64,000 bases of DNA from Bin5 sp022821545 (GTDB lineage Bacteria; Chloroflexota; Anaerolineae; Caldilineales; Caldilineaceae): the NCBI GenBank assembly GCA_963664085.2, contig CAXXLO010000002.1, positions 4,898,001-4,962,000 of the forward strand. The letters run 5' to 3'. The notes below the pieces were generated by a model. The model had not been told where the DNA came from, did no database searches, and saw only the letters and a program-made list of their open reading frames with translations. This document shows positions 52,156 to 61,193 of this stretch, piece by piece. The position numbers were made by a program, and so were the translations under genes. Within the stretch, counting starts at the first letter, position 1; every line of letters begins with the position of its first letter.

Positions 52156-52166
52156 GGGATTGAAGC

Positions 52167-53417
52167 ATGGAGATTCTGGGTGGACCTCTTTTTGCCGTTG
52201 CGGGCGCCGGTGAATCGCACGGACCGGGAGTAACGACCATTGTATTCGGTTGCCCTGCCGGGCTTCGCATTCGTCGAGACGAGGTGCAGCGGTACCTGGA
52301 CAGGCGCCGTCCCGGCAGCAACCGTCACGGCACACCGCGTCAAGAGGCCGACAGGGTTGTGCTTCTCTCCGGTCTATATGCAGAAGGCGAGATCGACCAG
52401 TTGCTGTCCGGCCCCGCGATTTCAGTTGGCGGCGGGGCCGATTCGGCCACCGAAAGCTACGAAGAAGGATACACAACGGGCGAGCCGATCGCCGCACTGG
52501 TCCTTTCCACATCACAACGCTCGCGCCACTACGAACAGTTTGCCGGACCCCGCGGCGAGGTACGTCCGGGCCACACCGACCTGGTAAAGTATCACAAGTC
52601 TCAGGGCTTCATTGACATTCGCGGCGGAGGGCGTTCCAGTTACCGCTCGACGATTTCGGATGTTATCGGCGGGGCGGTCGCCCGTATCTTTTTGAAGGAG
52701 AAGTTCGGCACTGTGGTCCTGTCATCCATCTCACAGGTCGGGGCGCTTGGCACGAATCTGAGCCTGGCTCAGCATTTCGAGAGCGTCAGGCGGAAGCAGG
52801 ACGCACAGCCGGTCACACCGGGACAGATTGCGGCGGTGGAGGACAGGCTCGACGAGGCCGAGATTCGTTCGCTCGATGCCGAGTTCGCGCAGGAGGCGGG
52901 TGAGCTGATCAAACGCACGCGCGTCGAGGGAGATTCACTGGGCGCGGCGGTTGAGGTTGTGGCCGTCAACCCGCCTTCGCTGGTGGGCGAGCCCCTCTAC
53001 CAGAGTCTCAAAGTGCGGTTAATGGGGGCGCTGGGAGGGTTGAACGCGGTGCAGTCGTGTGAGATAGGCGACGGAGCGCAGGTCATTTCCCGCAGGGGCA
53101 GCGAGAATAACGATCCCATTCGCAGCAGCGGCTACCAGGCCAACAGCCATGGCGGGCTGATAGGCGGCGTGACGACCGGTTCACCGCTAGTCTGCCGGGT
53201 CGGTTTCAAGCCCACTTCAACCATTCTCAAGAGGCAGCATTCGGTGCGCAAAAATATGGAAGAGATTGACTTTGCGCTGGAAAAGGGGCGGCACGACCCC
53301 TGCGTTGGCGTACGCGCCGGTGTAACGCTGGAGTCCCGCTTAGCGATAGAACTGATGAACGCGGTCCTGATGCACCAGTCCGGACGAGTGGACGGGAAGA
53401 ACTTCAGGTTGTTCTGA
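52167..53417 (+). CDS. aroC: chorismate synthase
   Basis: A 416-residue enzyme making chorismate from EPSP with reduced FMN. Near the start G-E-S-H-G-P-G-V and R-R-P-G-S-N-R-H-G-T-P-R-Q-E-A-D match the active-site blocks. H-T-D-L-V-K-Y and R-G-G-G-R-S-S-Y-R-S-T follow; note Y-R-S-T where many have R-E-T. Later, R-R-G-S-E-N-N-D-P-I and G-G-V-T-T-G-S-P-L are clear. It is longer than the usual ~360-390 residues. It links the shikimate genes to the trp genes of this operon. Confidence 0.93.
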   Translation: MEILGGPLFAVAGAGESHGPGVTTIVFGCPAGLRIRRDEVQRYLDRRRPGSNRHGTPRQEADRVVLLSGLYAEGEIDQLLSGPAISVGGGADSATESYEEGYTTGEPIAALVLSTSQRSRHYEQFAGPRGEVRPGHTDLVKYHKSQGFIDIRGGGRSSYRSTISDVIGGAVARIFLKEKFGTVVLSSISQVGALGTNLSLAQHFESVRRKQDAQPVTPGQIAAVEDRLDEAEIRSLDAEFAQEAGELIKRTRVEGDSLGAAVEVVAVNPPSLVGEPLYQSLKVRLMGALGGLNAVQSCEIGDGAQVISRRGSENNDPIRSSGYQANSHGGLIGGVTTGSPLVCRVGFKPTSTILKRQHSVRKNMEEIDFALEKGRHDPCVGVRAGVTLESRLAIELMNAVLMHQSGRVDGKNFRLF

Positions 53418-53432
53418 ATTGGAGTCAACAGA

Positions 53433-55079
53433 GTGGAAAACGCCCACGCTTCAGCGGTCGCGCAGTCAATGGAAAGTCCCGTGGCCGACGGCTGCAACCT
53501 CACGATTACCGGCTTCATGGGTACGGGCAAGACAACCGTAGGCCGCATCCTGGCCGATCGTATGGGCCGAAGGCTCGTCGATATGGATGAACGGATTGAG
53601 GCGGAGTTTGGGAAGCCGATAGCCGAGATTTTCGCCGACGACGGCGAGGAGCTGTTTCGTCAAGCGGAGGCGCGGCTCTGCCAAACACTCGCCGGAGAGA
53701 GCGGCCTGGTGATTGCAACCGGCGGGGGCACGCTTGTCAGCGAAGACAACCGGCAAACATTGGAAGCAAGCGGTCCCGTGGTCTGCCTGACGGCCGGAGC
53801 CGATACTGTCCTTGGGCGCGTGGAGACGTTTGAAGACCGCCCACTTCTGCCCGGTGACCGGGAAGAAAAAAGACGCAACATAGAAAATCTGCTCCTGAGC
53901 CGCCGCGATGCCTATGGGAGGATTCCCCTGCGAGTGCCGACGGACGGCGTCGAACCGGAGACCGTTGCAGAGCGCGTTCTCGAGACTCTGGCAGGCAACA
54001 ATGAGGTCGCTGAGATGACCCGCATCACGGTGCCCACGCCGGAAGGGCACTACCACATCTGTATTGGCGAAGGCATCCTTGTGCAAGCGGGCCGTCTCCT
54101 TTCCAATCGAGCGGTGGCTAAAGGGAAGGCTGCCATCGTTTCGAACGCTGACATCGCCGAACATTACGCAGACATCGTGAGCGGGAGCCTGAAGGATGAG
54201 GGCTACACGCCGGTCTTGTGTCTTGTTCCCGAAGGGGAAGAGCACAAGACGCTGGCTACAGTTCATAGCCTGTATGATCAGTTTGTGGCTGCGGAGCTCG
54301 ACCGGAAAAGCCCGATTATCGGGCTGGGGGGCGGTGTAATCGGCGATATGGCCGGATTCGCGGCAGCCACATACTTGCGCGGCGCTCCTTTCGTTCAGAT
54401 TCCGACATCTCTGCTATCGATGGTGGATGCCTCGGTCGGCGGCAAGACAGCCGTAGACCTACCACAGGGCAAGAATCTTGTCGGCGCGTTCAAGCAGCCC
54501 GTTGTCGTGATAATCGATCCGGATGTTCTCGCGGGACTTCCTGCGGCCGAGTTCCGGTCGGGGCTGGCAGAGATCGTAAAGCACGGCATCCTGGGCGATC
54601 CTGATCTGTTTCGCCAGCTGGAAGGTCAGGGACCGGCGAATTTGACGCAGATGATCGCCGATGCCGTGCGGGTGAAGGTGGAGGTAGTAATAGAGGACCC
54701 GTTTGAGAAGGGGCGGCGGGCGACGCTCAACCTGGGACACACATTTGGCCATGCCATCGAACAGGTAAGCGGCTATTCTTTGCGGCACGGGGAGGCGGTT
54801 GCCGTCGGGACCGTGGCCGCCGCCCGTATGGCAGTGGCGTTAGATCGCTGCGACGCCCAGACCGCAAGCCGCATCGAGAACTGTCTGGCGCGGCTGGAGC
54901 TGCCCACGAGTGCCAGCGGGCTCGACCTGAACGAGGTATACGCCATGATGTTCAAGGACAAGAAGAGAAGCGGCAGGATGCTGAGATTCATCATTCCCCA
55001 GGCAATTGGCGATGTGGTCATCATCGACGACCCGGGTGAGCAGATTGTACAAGAAGCTCTTGCCTCCGTGCTGACATAG
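53433..55079 (+). CDS. aroKB: fused shikimate kinase/3-dehydroquinate synthase
   Basis: 548 residues in two enzymes. Residues ~20-190 are shikimate kinase: Walker A G-F-M-G-T-G-K-T-T (27-35), the D-M-D-E-R-I shikimate loop, A-T-G-G-G-T and the lid R-P-L-L. From ~195 to the end is AroB: the NAD-binding G-L-G-G-G-V-I-G-D, P-T-S-L-L-S-M-V-D-A-S-V-G-G-K-T-A-V-D, L-G-H-T-F-G-H-A-I-E and K-D-K-K-R zinc/catalytic segments. It thus performs the second and fifth shikimate steps. The start GTG has GGAG 8 nt upstream, 15 nt after aroC. The order AroK-AroB fusion is known in some bacteria. Confidence 0.94.
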   Translation: MENAHASAVAQSMESPVADGCNLTITGFMGTGKTTVGRILADRMGRRLVDMDERIEAEFGKPIAEIFADDGEELFRQAEARLCQTLAGESGLVIATGGGTLVSEDNRQTLEASGPVVCLTAGADTVLGRVETFEDRPLLPGDREEKRRNIENLLLSRRDAYGRIPLRVPTDGVEPETVAERVLETLAGNNEVAEMTRITVPTPEGHYHICIGEGILVQAGRLLSNRAVAKGKAAIVSNADIAEHYADIVSGSLKDEGYTPVLCLVPEGEEHKTLATVHSLYDQFVAAELDRKSPIIGLGGGVIGDMAGFAAATYLRGAPFVQIPTSLLSMVDASVGGKTAVDLPQGKNLVGAFKQPVVVIIDPDVLAGLPAAEFRSGLAEIVKHGILGDPDLFRQLEGQGPANLTQMIADAVRVKVEVVIEDPFEKGRRATLNLGHTFGHAIEQVSGYSLRHGEAVAVGTVAAARMAVALDRCDAQTASRIENCLARLELPTSASGLDLNEVYAMMFKDKKRSGRMLRFIIPQAIGDVVIIDDPGEQIVQEALASVLT

Positions 55080-55160
55080 GGAACCTGGCTTGCCTGTGCC
55101 GGGGTACGGCCCCGAAAAATGTGGAATTAGAATCTTTTCACTGTACAAGTATAGAGACCA

Positions 55161-55607
55161 ATGACGAAAATCCTGGTGCTCCATGGCCCCAATCTGAATC
55201 TGTTGGGCGCGCGCGAACGTTCAATCTACGGTAACGTAACCCTGGAAACAATCGACAGGGAGATTGTTGCCGCCGCCGGCACTGACAATGAGGTTCGCAC
55301 TTTTCAAAGCAACTATGAAGGCGGGCTGATCGACGAAATTCACGGCGCCCGTTCCTGGGCCGACGGACTGCTGATGAATCCCGGCGCGTTCACTCACTAT
55401 TCATATGCCATACGCGACGCGGTTGCCGGAGTAGCCCTGCCTACGGTCGAAGTCCACCTGAGCAACGTCCACAGCCGCGAGGCGTTCCGCCACCGGTCCG
55501 TCATTGCTCCGGTCTGCGTTGGTCAGATCAGCGGTTTTGGCTGGCGCAGTTATTTGCTTGGATTGCAAGGGCTTCTGTCTTACATTTCCGAAAATCGGAG
55601 CGACTGA
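55161..55607 (+). CDS. aroQ: type II 3-dehydroquinate dehydratase
   Basis: 148 residues, usual length for the dodecameric type II enzyme. The start I-L-V-L-H-G-P-N-L-N-L-L-G-A-R-E-R-S-I-Y-G carries the catalytic Arg and Tyr. S-N-Y-E-G-G-L-I-D-E-I-H, N-P-G-A-F-T-H-Y-S-Y-A-I-R-D-A and V-E-V-H-L-S-N-V-H-S-R-E-x-F-R are complete. It follows the AroK-AroB gene by 81 nt, possibly the end of the operon. A CGGGG/CCCCG hairpin lies in that gap but lacks a U-tract. Confidence 0.95.
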   Translation: MTKILVLHGPNLNLLGARERSIYGNVTLETIDREIVAAAGTDNEVRTFQSNYEGGLIDEIHGARSWADGLLMNPGAFTHYSYAIRDAVAGVALPTVEVHLSNVHSREAFRHRSVIAPVCVGQISGFGWRSYLLGLQGLLSYISENRSD

Positions 55608-55684
55608 AGTGCGCGGGGTGTTTCACCTGTGCAGAGCAGAAGCCGCTTCGGCAAAGTTCGCGCAATCTTTCTCTTTCGTTTCTG

Positions 55685-57025
55685 ATGTCCCAATATCGTT
55701 GGCGCCTTTTCTGGACGCTCTCCCTACTATTTGTGTTAATGCTGACGGCCGTCCTGGTCATGGCATACGGTCAACCTGGCTCCACGGCGCCGCTACTCTC
55801 CTCGACCGTCTCATCTGACCTTGATCCATTGGTTGAGACGCTGCCGGCAACTGCCCCTACTGCCGAATCGTTCGCTGACTCAACGGTAAATCCGCAGTCC
55901 ACCTCTCCAGATCCGGCCGGCACGGTCGAATTGTGGCACAGCTGGGCAGGCAAGGACGGGGACGCCCTGGCGGCCATCGTGGACCGTTTCCACGAGACAA
56001 ATCCGAATATACAGGTAGAAACGGTGTTTGTGGATTACGGCGACCTGGCCCACTCCTATACGGAGGCTGTGAAGGACGGTGAGGGTCCGGACCTGATTCT
56101 GGCGCCCAGCTGGTGGCTGCGGGAGCTGGCGGCTGCGAACGCTCTTTTGCCAATCGACAGTTTGGTAACGTCGCAGGAACGTTTGCAGTTCATTCCGGCA
56201 TCCATAGAAAATATGGTTTGGGAAGGAATGTTGTATGGTCTGCCGACAAATTACGAGCTTGTGGCGCTCTACTTCAACCGACGGTTGCTGGATGAAAGTA
56301 ACCTGCCGAGCACTGTGGACGATCTGATCGAGCTGGCACTGGAGTCCCCCTTTCAGGGCGCCGGCATATACTCGAACTTTTATCACCTCGTTTGGGGCGT
56401 GGCTGCCTACGGAGGCAATCTCTTCGACGCAGATGGCCGCGTTATTCTCGAACAGTCACCGGGGACGGCAGAGTTTCTGAATTGGTTGAAAGAGGCCGAC
56501 GGTACACCCGGCATCTTTGTTTCTCTCGACTATGGGATGCTGATGGAGCGCTTCAAAAAGGAGGAGTTCGCTCTCTTCATAGACGGCCCATGGAGCCTCG
56601 GCGAGTTGCGGCAAACGTTTGGGCGGGATCTGGGCGTGTCCATGTTGCCAGCCGGACGGTCAGGGCCGGCCCGCCCCTGGTTGAGCGCAGACGGCGTATT
56701 TCTGAATCCGTCCAGTACCACCGACCATCAGGAGCTTGCCCTGAAAGTTGCCCGGCATTTGACGAACGCCGAAAGCGGTTCACTGGTCGCTCAAATCGCA
56801 GGCCGCCTGCCCGCGAACAAGGACGCGGATTTAAGTGGAACGCCACTGCTGGCCGGATTTGCAGTGCAGGCGGGAAAAGCGATTCCTCAGCCCCACTACT
56901 CAGAGTTAGACGAAGTCTGGGGCTATGCTACCGACATGATCAGGCAGGTTCTGCGCGGCTCAGCGACGCCTGAGGAGGCTGTACTTGAGGCTTCGACACT
57001 CATCAATGAAGCGAATGGCAAGTAG
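55685..57025 (+). CDS. extracellular solute-binding protein (sugar type)
   Basis: 446 residues. An N-terminal membrane segment (~9-28) ends without a lipobox cysteine, followed by a Ser/Thr/Pro-rich linker (~30-75). The mature domain starts V-E-L-W-H-S-W-A-G-K-D-G and is a type I sugar-binding fold: I-Q-V-E-T-V-F-V-D-Y, P-D-L-I-L-A-P, Y-G-L-P-T-N-Y-E-L-V-A-L-Y-F-N and F-I-D-G-P-W-S. These are typical of carbohydrate ABC systems. No permease or ATPase is next to it; it may be an orphan receptor or use a distant transporter. The ribosome site is unclear, so the start is provisional. Confidence 0.85.
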   Translation: MSQYRWRLFWTLSLLFVLMLTAVLVMAYGQPGSTAPLLSSTVSSDLDPLVETLPATAPTAESFADSTVNPQSTSPDPAGTVELWHSWAGKDGDALAAIVDRFHETNPNIQVETVFVDYGDLAHSYTEAVKDGEGPDLILAPSWWLRELAAANALLPIDSLVTSQERLQFIPASIENMVWEGMLYGLPTNYELVALYFNRRLLDESNLPSTVDDLIELALESPFQGAGIYSNFYHLVWGVAAYGGNLFDADGRVILEQSPGTAEFLNWLKEADGTPGIFVSLDYGMLMERFKKEEFALFIDGPWSLGELRQTFGRDLGVSMLPAGRSGPARPWLSADGVFLNPSSTTDHQELALKVARHLTNAESGSLVAQIAGRLPANKDADLSGTPLLAGFAVQAGKAIPQPHYSELDEVWGYATDMIRQVLRGSATPEEAVLEASTLINEANGK

Positions 57026-57046
57026 GCCAGCTGAAAGACAGTAATC

Positions 57047-58075
57047 TTGCAGACCCGATTATCATTGGAGACCCGCCCACAAGCTATTGTTGCCGGCCTT
57101 TACGACAGGCTGCCTTTCCCCAACGTCGGTCCGGTGCAGGAAGTCGCGTTCGACCTGGGCGTCAGCGCGCAAGATGGTAATGTTCAACTGCAGGGGCTGG
57201 TCTTTCAGGGCTACAGCGGGCACCAGCTGCTGTTCGAGCAACGATGGTCGGAAGGCGTCGTCCGTCAACGTACAGGCGAGGACGACCTGACGATCGCTGC
57301 CAACACCGGGTTGGCCGTCCGTAGTCTACAGTTTCTCCTGCACGCGTATGAACGGCTCACCTATATCGAAGTCACAGCCATCGGCAGGTCCCTGGCAACG
57401 GCAGGATCCGGCGATGTTGGACAGCGAGTTCAGGCCCACTGCCAGTCACCCGTAACCTATCATGAGCAACTGACCGATTTCTATTTTCCGTTGACAGGGG
57501 CCTGGTGGGCAGTGCAGGCGGGCGATTGGAGCGACTTTCACAAAACGGAGGTTTACAGTCAGCCATTCGCCGTGGATTTCATGAAGTTGGGGCCGGAGGG
57601 GCGTACACATCAGGGCAATGGCCGCGCACTCTCCGACCATTACAGCTGGCATCAGCCGGTCTATGCCGCGGCAGGGGGGAAAGTGGCCTACACCTGTTTC
57701 GATATGCCGGATATGGCGCCCGGCGCGATTCCCGACCAGGCTATCATGCGCGGCGATATGCGGCGCTTGCTGGGTAACGCCATCGCAATCAGTCACGCCA
57801 ATGGGGAGTTCAGCTACTACGCACATCTGCAGCAGGCCAGTTTGCAGGTTAACGAAGGAGAAATGATAAGGAGAGGGGCTCTTTTGGGAAGAGTTGGAAA
57901 CAGCGGCAATTCGCCGGGACCGCACCTTCACTTTCATGTAATGAACGGCCCCAACCTTTTCATCGACCAGGGACTGCCATTCCAGTTCAGTCACTTTGAA
58001 GCTGGCGGCCAGTACTTTCCCGAACCGATGACGATTCCCACTCGAATGATTGTTGTCGGACCTGAAAGGTCGTGA
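57047..58075 (+). CDS. M23-family metallopeptidase, no obvious signal peptide
   Basis: 342 residues beginning at a TTG codon, 21 nt after the binding-protein gene; the start is uncertain. The first ~150 residues form a beta-rich domain of no clear family. The C-terminal M23 domain has a first zinc motif of the variant F-H-x8-A-V-D-F form and the second H-L-H-F-H in S-G-N-S-P-G-P-H-L-H-F-H. Y-A-H-L precedes it. A classical secretion signal is not apparent from this start. It could act as a cell-wall hydrolase exported another way, or be a non-peptidoglycan relative. Confidence 0.78.
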   Translation: MQTRLSLETRPQAIVAGLYDRLPFPNVGPVQEVAFDLGVSAQDGNVQLQGLVFQGYSGHQLLFEQRWSEGVVRQRTGEDDLTIAANTGLAVRSLQFLLHAYERLTYIEVTAIGRSLATAGSGDVGQRVQAHCQSPVTYHEQLTDFYFPLTGAWWAVQAGDWSDFHKTEVYSQPFAVDFMKLGPEGRTHQGNGRALSDHYSWHQPVYAAAGGKVAYTCFDMPDMAPGAIPDQAIMRGDMRRLLGNAIAISHANGEFSYYAHLQQASLQVNEGEMIRRGALLGRVGNSGNSPGPHLHFHVMNGPNLFIDQGLPFQFSHFEAGGQYFPEPMTIPTRMIVVGPERS

Positions 58076-58145
58076 AGGAAGAGATGACGAACGTAAGGAC
58101 GCTCCTCAGTTCGACATACGGCAACGACAGGAACGCACTTGTGAA

Positions 58146-58622
58146 ATGAATGACATCTCAATGAATGGCATCTCAATGAATGGTAAAGGGCCTGATGAAG
58201 CCCAGCTTCAGTACCGCCTGGACGACGAACAGTATGAGGAACTGGTTGACATTGTCGCCGGCGAAAGGGTGATGGGACTGGCTTTGTGGGAAGAGTCGAT
58301 TAGCGATGAAGGCGGCGGGAGACCATCGCCGGAGCTGCGCGAACTGTTTGACCTCGACCTCTACCTGGAAAACAAACTGCTGCTGGCATTGTATGGAACA
58401 GCGCTGTATACTGATCCTGAAAGCGATCCTTTGCGCGGCTGGCAGCAGGCTGGTAAAATAGTGCAAACCTTAATCAACCAGGGAATTTGGCTGGACGAAA
58501 TCGCGGCAACTGAAGAAGAAGCGTTGGTACTTATCCTGAGCCGCAACCATTTGCCGCAACTGTACCTGAATGTAAGTGGCTGGACTGTAGAGGAGTGGGA
58601 GAATCTGCCCGGCGAGCAGTGA
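58146..58622 (+). CDS. acidic protein of unknown function with repeated start region
   Basis: 158 residues, no recognised family. The N-terminus repeats M-N-x-I-S because a 15-nt unit is copied (58146-58160, 58161-58175, partial from 58176), giving three in-frame ATGs. The body is helical and acidic (E-E-L-V-D-I-V-A-G-E, L-F-D-L-D-L-Y-L-E-N-K-L-L-L-A-L-Y-G) and ends W-T-V-E-E-W-E-N-L-P. No signal peptide or membrane segment. An in-frame extension to 58050 overlaps the M23 gene end and looks less natural. Position after the M23 gene suggests co-transcription. Confidence 0.6.
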   Translation: MNDISMNGISMNGKGPDEAQLQYRLDDEQYEELVDIVAGERVMGLALWEESISDEGGGRPSPELRELFDLDLYLENKLLLALYGTALYTDPESDPLRGWQQAGKIVQTLINQGIWLDEIAATEEEALVLILSRNHLPQLYLNVSGWTVEEWENLPGEQ

Positions 58623-58777
58623 CCTTCGACCAAGGGCAGGTGGACAGTCAAGCTGCCAGTTAAACTCCGTTCTTGGTGGAATGGGACGTTGCGTATAAGC
58701 ATCAGCGTTCTTGCCCCTTTACTGGCAGGGACGTTGTAAAGAACAGGTTGTTACGACCCGACCCAGGAGGACTCACG

Positions 58778-59323
58778 ATGACAATTCTAACTGCCACAAG
58801 CGTCGCCCAGACCAACACGGAACGCTGGAGGGCGTCGCTTTACGCTGCGCTGGCGGCGGCGGTCGTGTCCCTCCTGATGGTTCTGCTTAGAGGCGTACCT
58901 GTCGTGGGGGCCTTGCTGGGAATCGTGATTGGAGCGGCGCCAATCGTCGGCTATGACTTTGCCCGGGGCGCGCTCGGCGAAAGCTGGCGGCCCGTTATCG
59001 CCGGGTTGATCGGCAACATTTTCTTTATCATCGGTGTTGTTTTTCACGGAGTCTTCGCAGAAGACTTTGGCTTTGTCGTCGGAGGGCTGGTAATAAGTAT
59101 CCTCACGGCGATTTTGTGGCCGATTGTCGTAGGCGCGTTGAGCCCAAATCAGTCGATCTGGAAGCTCCTCCTCGCCAGCATCATCGGCTTGGTTCTTGGC
59201 TATATCCTGGCATTCGTCGTCGCCGGCCAGGATCCGACCAGCTGGCCCGGACTTGCGGCGATTCTGTTCTGGGCCGTTTGGGGCGGCACGGTAGGCGCGG
59301 CATTGAGCGCGTGGAGCAAGTAG
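58778..59323 (+). CDS. multi-pass membrane protein, unknown function
   Basis: 181 residues from the ATG at 58778, which has AGGAGG 7 nt upstream; the in-frame extension to 58673 is discarded. About five or six hydrophobic segments: ~20-38, 42-58, 70-90, 95-120, 130-150 and 158-175, with small loops and many Gly/Val/Ile. No catalytic or transport motif is seen. It could be a small integral scaffold. A 10-bp terminator hairpin follows at 59379-59406. Confidence 0.7.
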   Translation: MTILTATSVAQTNTERWRASLYAALAAAVVSLLMVLLRGVPVVGALLGIVIGAAPIVGYDFARGALGESWRPVIAGLIGNIFFIIGVVFHGVFAEDFGFVVGGLVISILTAILWPIVVGALSPNQSIWKLLLASIIGLVLGYILAFVVAGQDPTSWPGLAAILFWAVWGGTVGAALSAWSK

Positions 59324-59378
59324 AAAGCGAATTGAAGCGCGAGAGTGCTGCGCGTCATATAGAAATGAAGAAACTGGT

Positions 59379-59415
59379 TCAGCGGGCGGGTAACAGCGCC
59401 CGCTGATTCAATTCT
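59379..59415 (+). terminator. terminator after the membrane protein gene
   Basis: A perfect 10-bp stem (tcagcgggcg at 59379-59388, cgcccgctga at 59397-59406) with an 8-nt loop is followed by TTCAATTCT. The U-tract is weak but the stem is strong. Confidence 0.6.
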
Positions 59416-59500
59416 GGACGGTTTGACGCAGAGAATTCATAAGAACTCATACCCTCTACGGCCCTGAACCCTGCAGTAGACGGTCAGACCGGTTTGGCCT

Positions 59501-61156
59501 ATGTATCGCGACGCGACTACGCTTGAAGAAATCTACCGTCTGGCATTGCCGCAAGGATCGCGGATTCTGTTTGGGGAAGGGCTGCTGAACAGGCCTGTCA
59601 GTTGGGCTTGCAGCCTGCGCCCCAGCCCACCGGCCTTCCCCAACCTCGAAGGGGAAGAGCTGGCACTGATCGACGTCGACGATCTGCACCAGTTTAACCC
59701 TCAGATGCGTTTGGACCGGGTCGTGAACAGCCTGCACCAGGCGCGTATCTCCGCGATTGGCGTGCTGGGTGAAGTACCGCGTGACGCGGTCGCCGTCGCC
59801 GAGCAGAATCAGGTTCCGCTCATCGCCCTTCCGAACTCCGAGCCCCTCCTGTCAGTCGAACGAACTGTGATCCGTCTGATCGTGGACCGCGGCGGTTACC
59901 TTGCCACCAAGGCCGCCGACTTGCAGCGGGAACTGACACAGATCGAACTGGACGGCGGCGGCATGGGGATGATGGCCGAGCTTCTGGCGAACTTCTCCGA
60001 ACAGCCTGTACTCTTTCTGAAAGATGAAGGAACGCCAATCGCATTCGCCGGTCTTGAAGAGCTTACGGAGCAGCACAAACGGCGTGTGCTGGCGTCTATG
60101 CCAAGCCGTACAACTCTGCGAAGCTGGCTGGCCGCCAAGTCCGGTACTGAGCCGGCCGAAAGCACGGAGCTGACCGGCATTCTCCCCATCGATAGCAAGC
60201 ATCGGTACCGCGAAACGGTCGTCAGCCCTGTCATTGTCGCAGAGCGAGTCGAAGGATACTGCCTCCTGCTGCGGTCGGATTCCAGCACATCTGAGGAAAT
60301 CTCCACTGTCGAAAGGCTTGCGGTACTTCAGGGAGCGGGCGCGGCTGCCCTGGCCTGGAGCCGGGAGCAGGCGGTTGGGGCAGTCGAAGAAAAGATGAGG
60401 GCCGTCTTTTTGGACGAGTTACTGGCAACGGAAATTGCCGACGAGGACGCGTGGATTCAGCGGGGGCATTCGCTTGGCTTTGATCTGACCAGGCCCCACA
60501 CGGCCTGGCTGATCCAGGCAGAAGGCATCCAGGACTGGCCGAATGCGCTGCGCCAGTATTTGGCGGCGAAACAGGATCCAATCCTGCTATCTGTCCGCGC
60601 TGAAGCTGCGCTGCTTTTCTGGCCGTGCGACAATCCCAAGAGCGGCCGGGAATTCAAAGCGGTTGCAAACGGCCTGGTAGAGGACTTCACTTCGACTTTC
60701 CAGAGGGCCTCGCTGGTCGTCGGGATCGGCCGCCCGGCCGCCTCCGTGCGGGAATGGCTGCGCAGTCTGGATCAGGCGCGTGAGAGCTGGAGAATGGGTT
60801 GTTCCTGGCAGGCCTCACCGGTGACCTATTTCGGGGACCTGGGCTTATATCAGCTGCTGACCGGGTTGGGTGGAAGCGGGGAAGCGAACCGTTTCTTCCG
60901 AAAAACGGTAGAACCGCTGATCTCGCATGACGAAGAGCACAATGCCGAATTGGTAGAGACGCTGGAGGCCTTTTTTGCCTGCCACGGCAATCTCAGTCAG
61001 ACCGCTGCCTCGCTGCATATCCACCGCAATACACTGACCTACCGCTTGCAGCGCATCTCCAGCATCACGCGGATGGACTTGAACGATGCTGACGCGCGAT
61101 TCTCACTTCAACTTGGCCTCAAGTTGCGTCCAGTGATGCAGAACCGTTTGCACTAG
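59501..61156 (+). CDS. PucR/CdaR-family transcriptional regulator
   Basis: 551 residues. The N-terminus (~1-120) resembles the PucR ligand-sensing domain, with a central GGDEF-like/linker region. The C-terminus carries the PucR helix-turn-helix: L-V-E-T-L-E-A-F-F-A-C-H-G-N-L-S-Q-T-A-A-S-L-H-I-H-R-N-T-L-T-Y-R-L, then I, with the usual C-terminal position. Relatives activate purine, polyamine, diacid or sugar catabolism genes. Which promoters it controls is not evident; it is monocistronic, behind its own 177-nt gap, and convergent with trpA. The start ATG at 59501 lacks a clear ribosome site. Confidence 0.87.
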   Translation: MYRDATTLEEIYRLALPQGSRILFGEGLLNRPVSWACSLRPSPPAFPNLEGEELALIDVDDLHQFNPQMRLDRVVNSLHQARISAIGVLGEVPRDAVAVAEQNQVPLIALPNSEPLLSVERTVIRLIVDRGGYLATKAADLQRELTQIELDGGGMGMMAELLANFSEQPVLFLKDEGTPIAFAGLEELTEQHKRRVLASMPSRTTLRSWLAAKSGTEPAESTELTGILPIDSKHRYRETVVSPVIVAERVEGYCLLLRSDSSTSEEISTVERLAVLQGAGAAALAWSREQAVGAVEEKMRAVFLDELLATEIADEDAWIQRGHSLGFDLTRPHTAWLIQAEGIQDWPNALRQYLAAKQDPILLSVRAEAALLFWPCDNPKSGREFKAVANGLVEDFTSTFQRASLVVGIGRPAASVREWLRSLDQARESWRMGCSWQASPVTYFGDLGLYQLLTGLGGSGEANRFFRKTVEPLISHDEEHNAELVETLEAFFACHGNLSQTAASLHIHRNTLTYRLQRISSITRMDLNDADARFSLQLGLKLRPVMQNRLH

Positions 61157-61193
61157 GCAGCGGGCGGCAAAGCTTTTTCCTCGTCCTACCCGA

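Noticed and set aside
55090..55125. CGGGG/CCCCG hairpin between aroKB and aroQ
   Set aside because: 5-bp stem followed by A-run, not U-run, on the coding strand; not a terminator.
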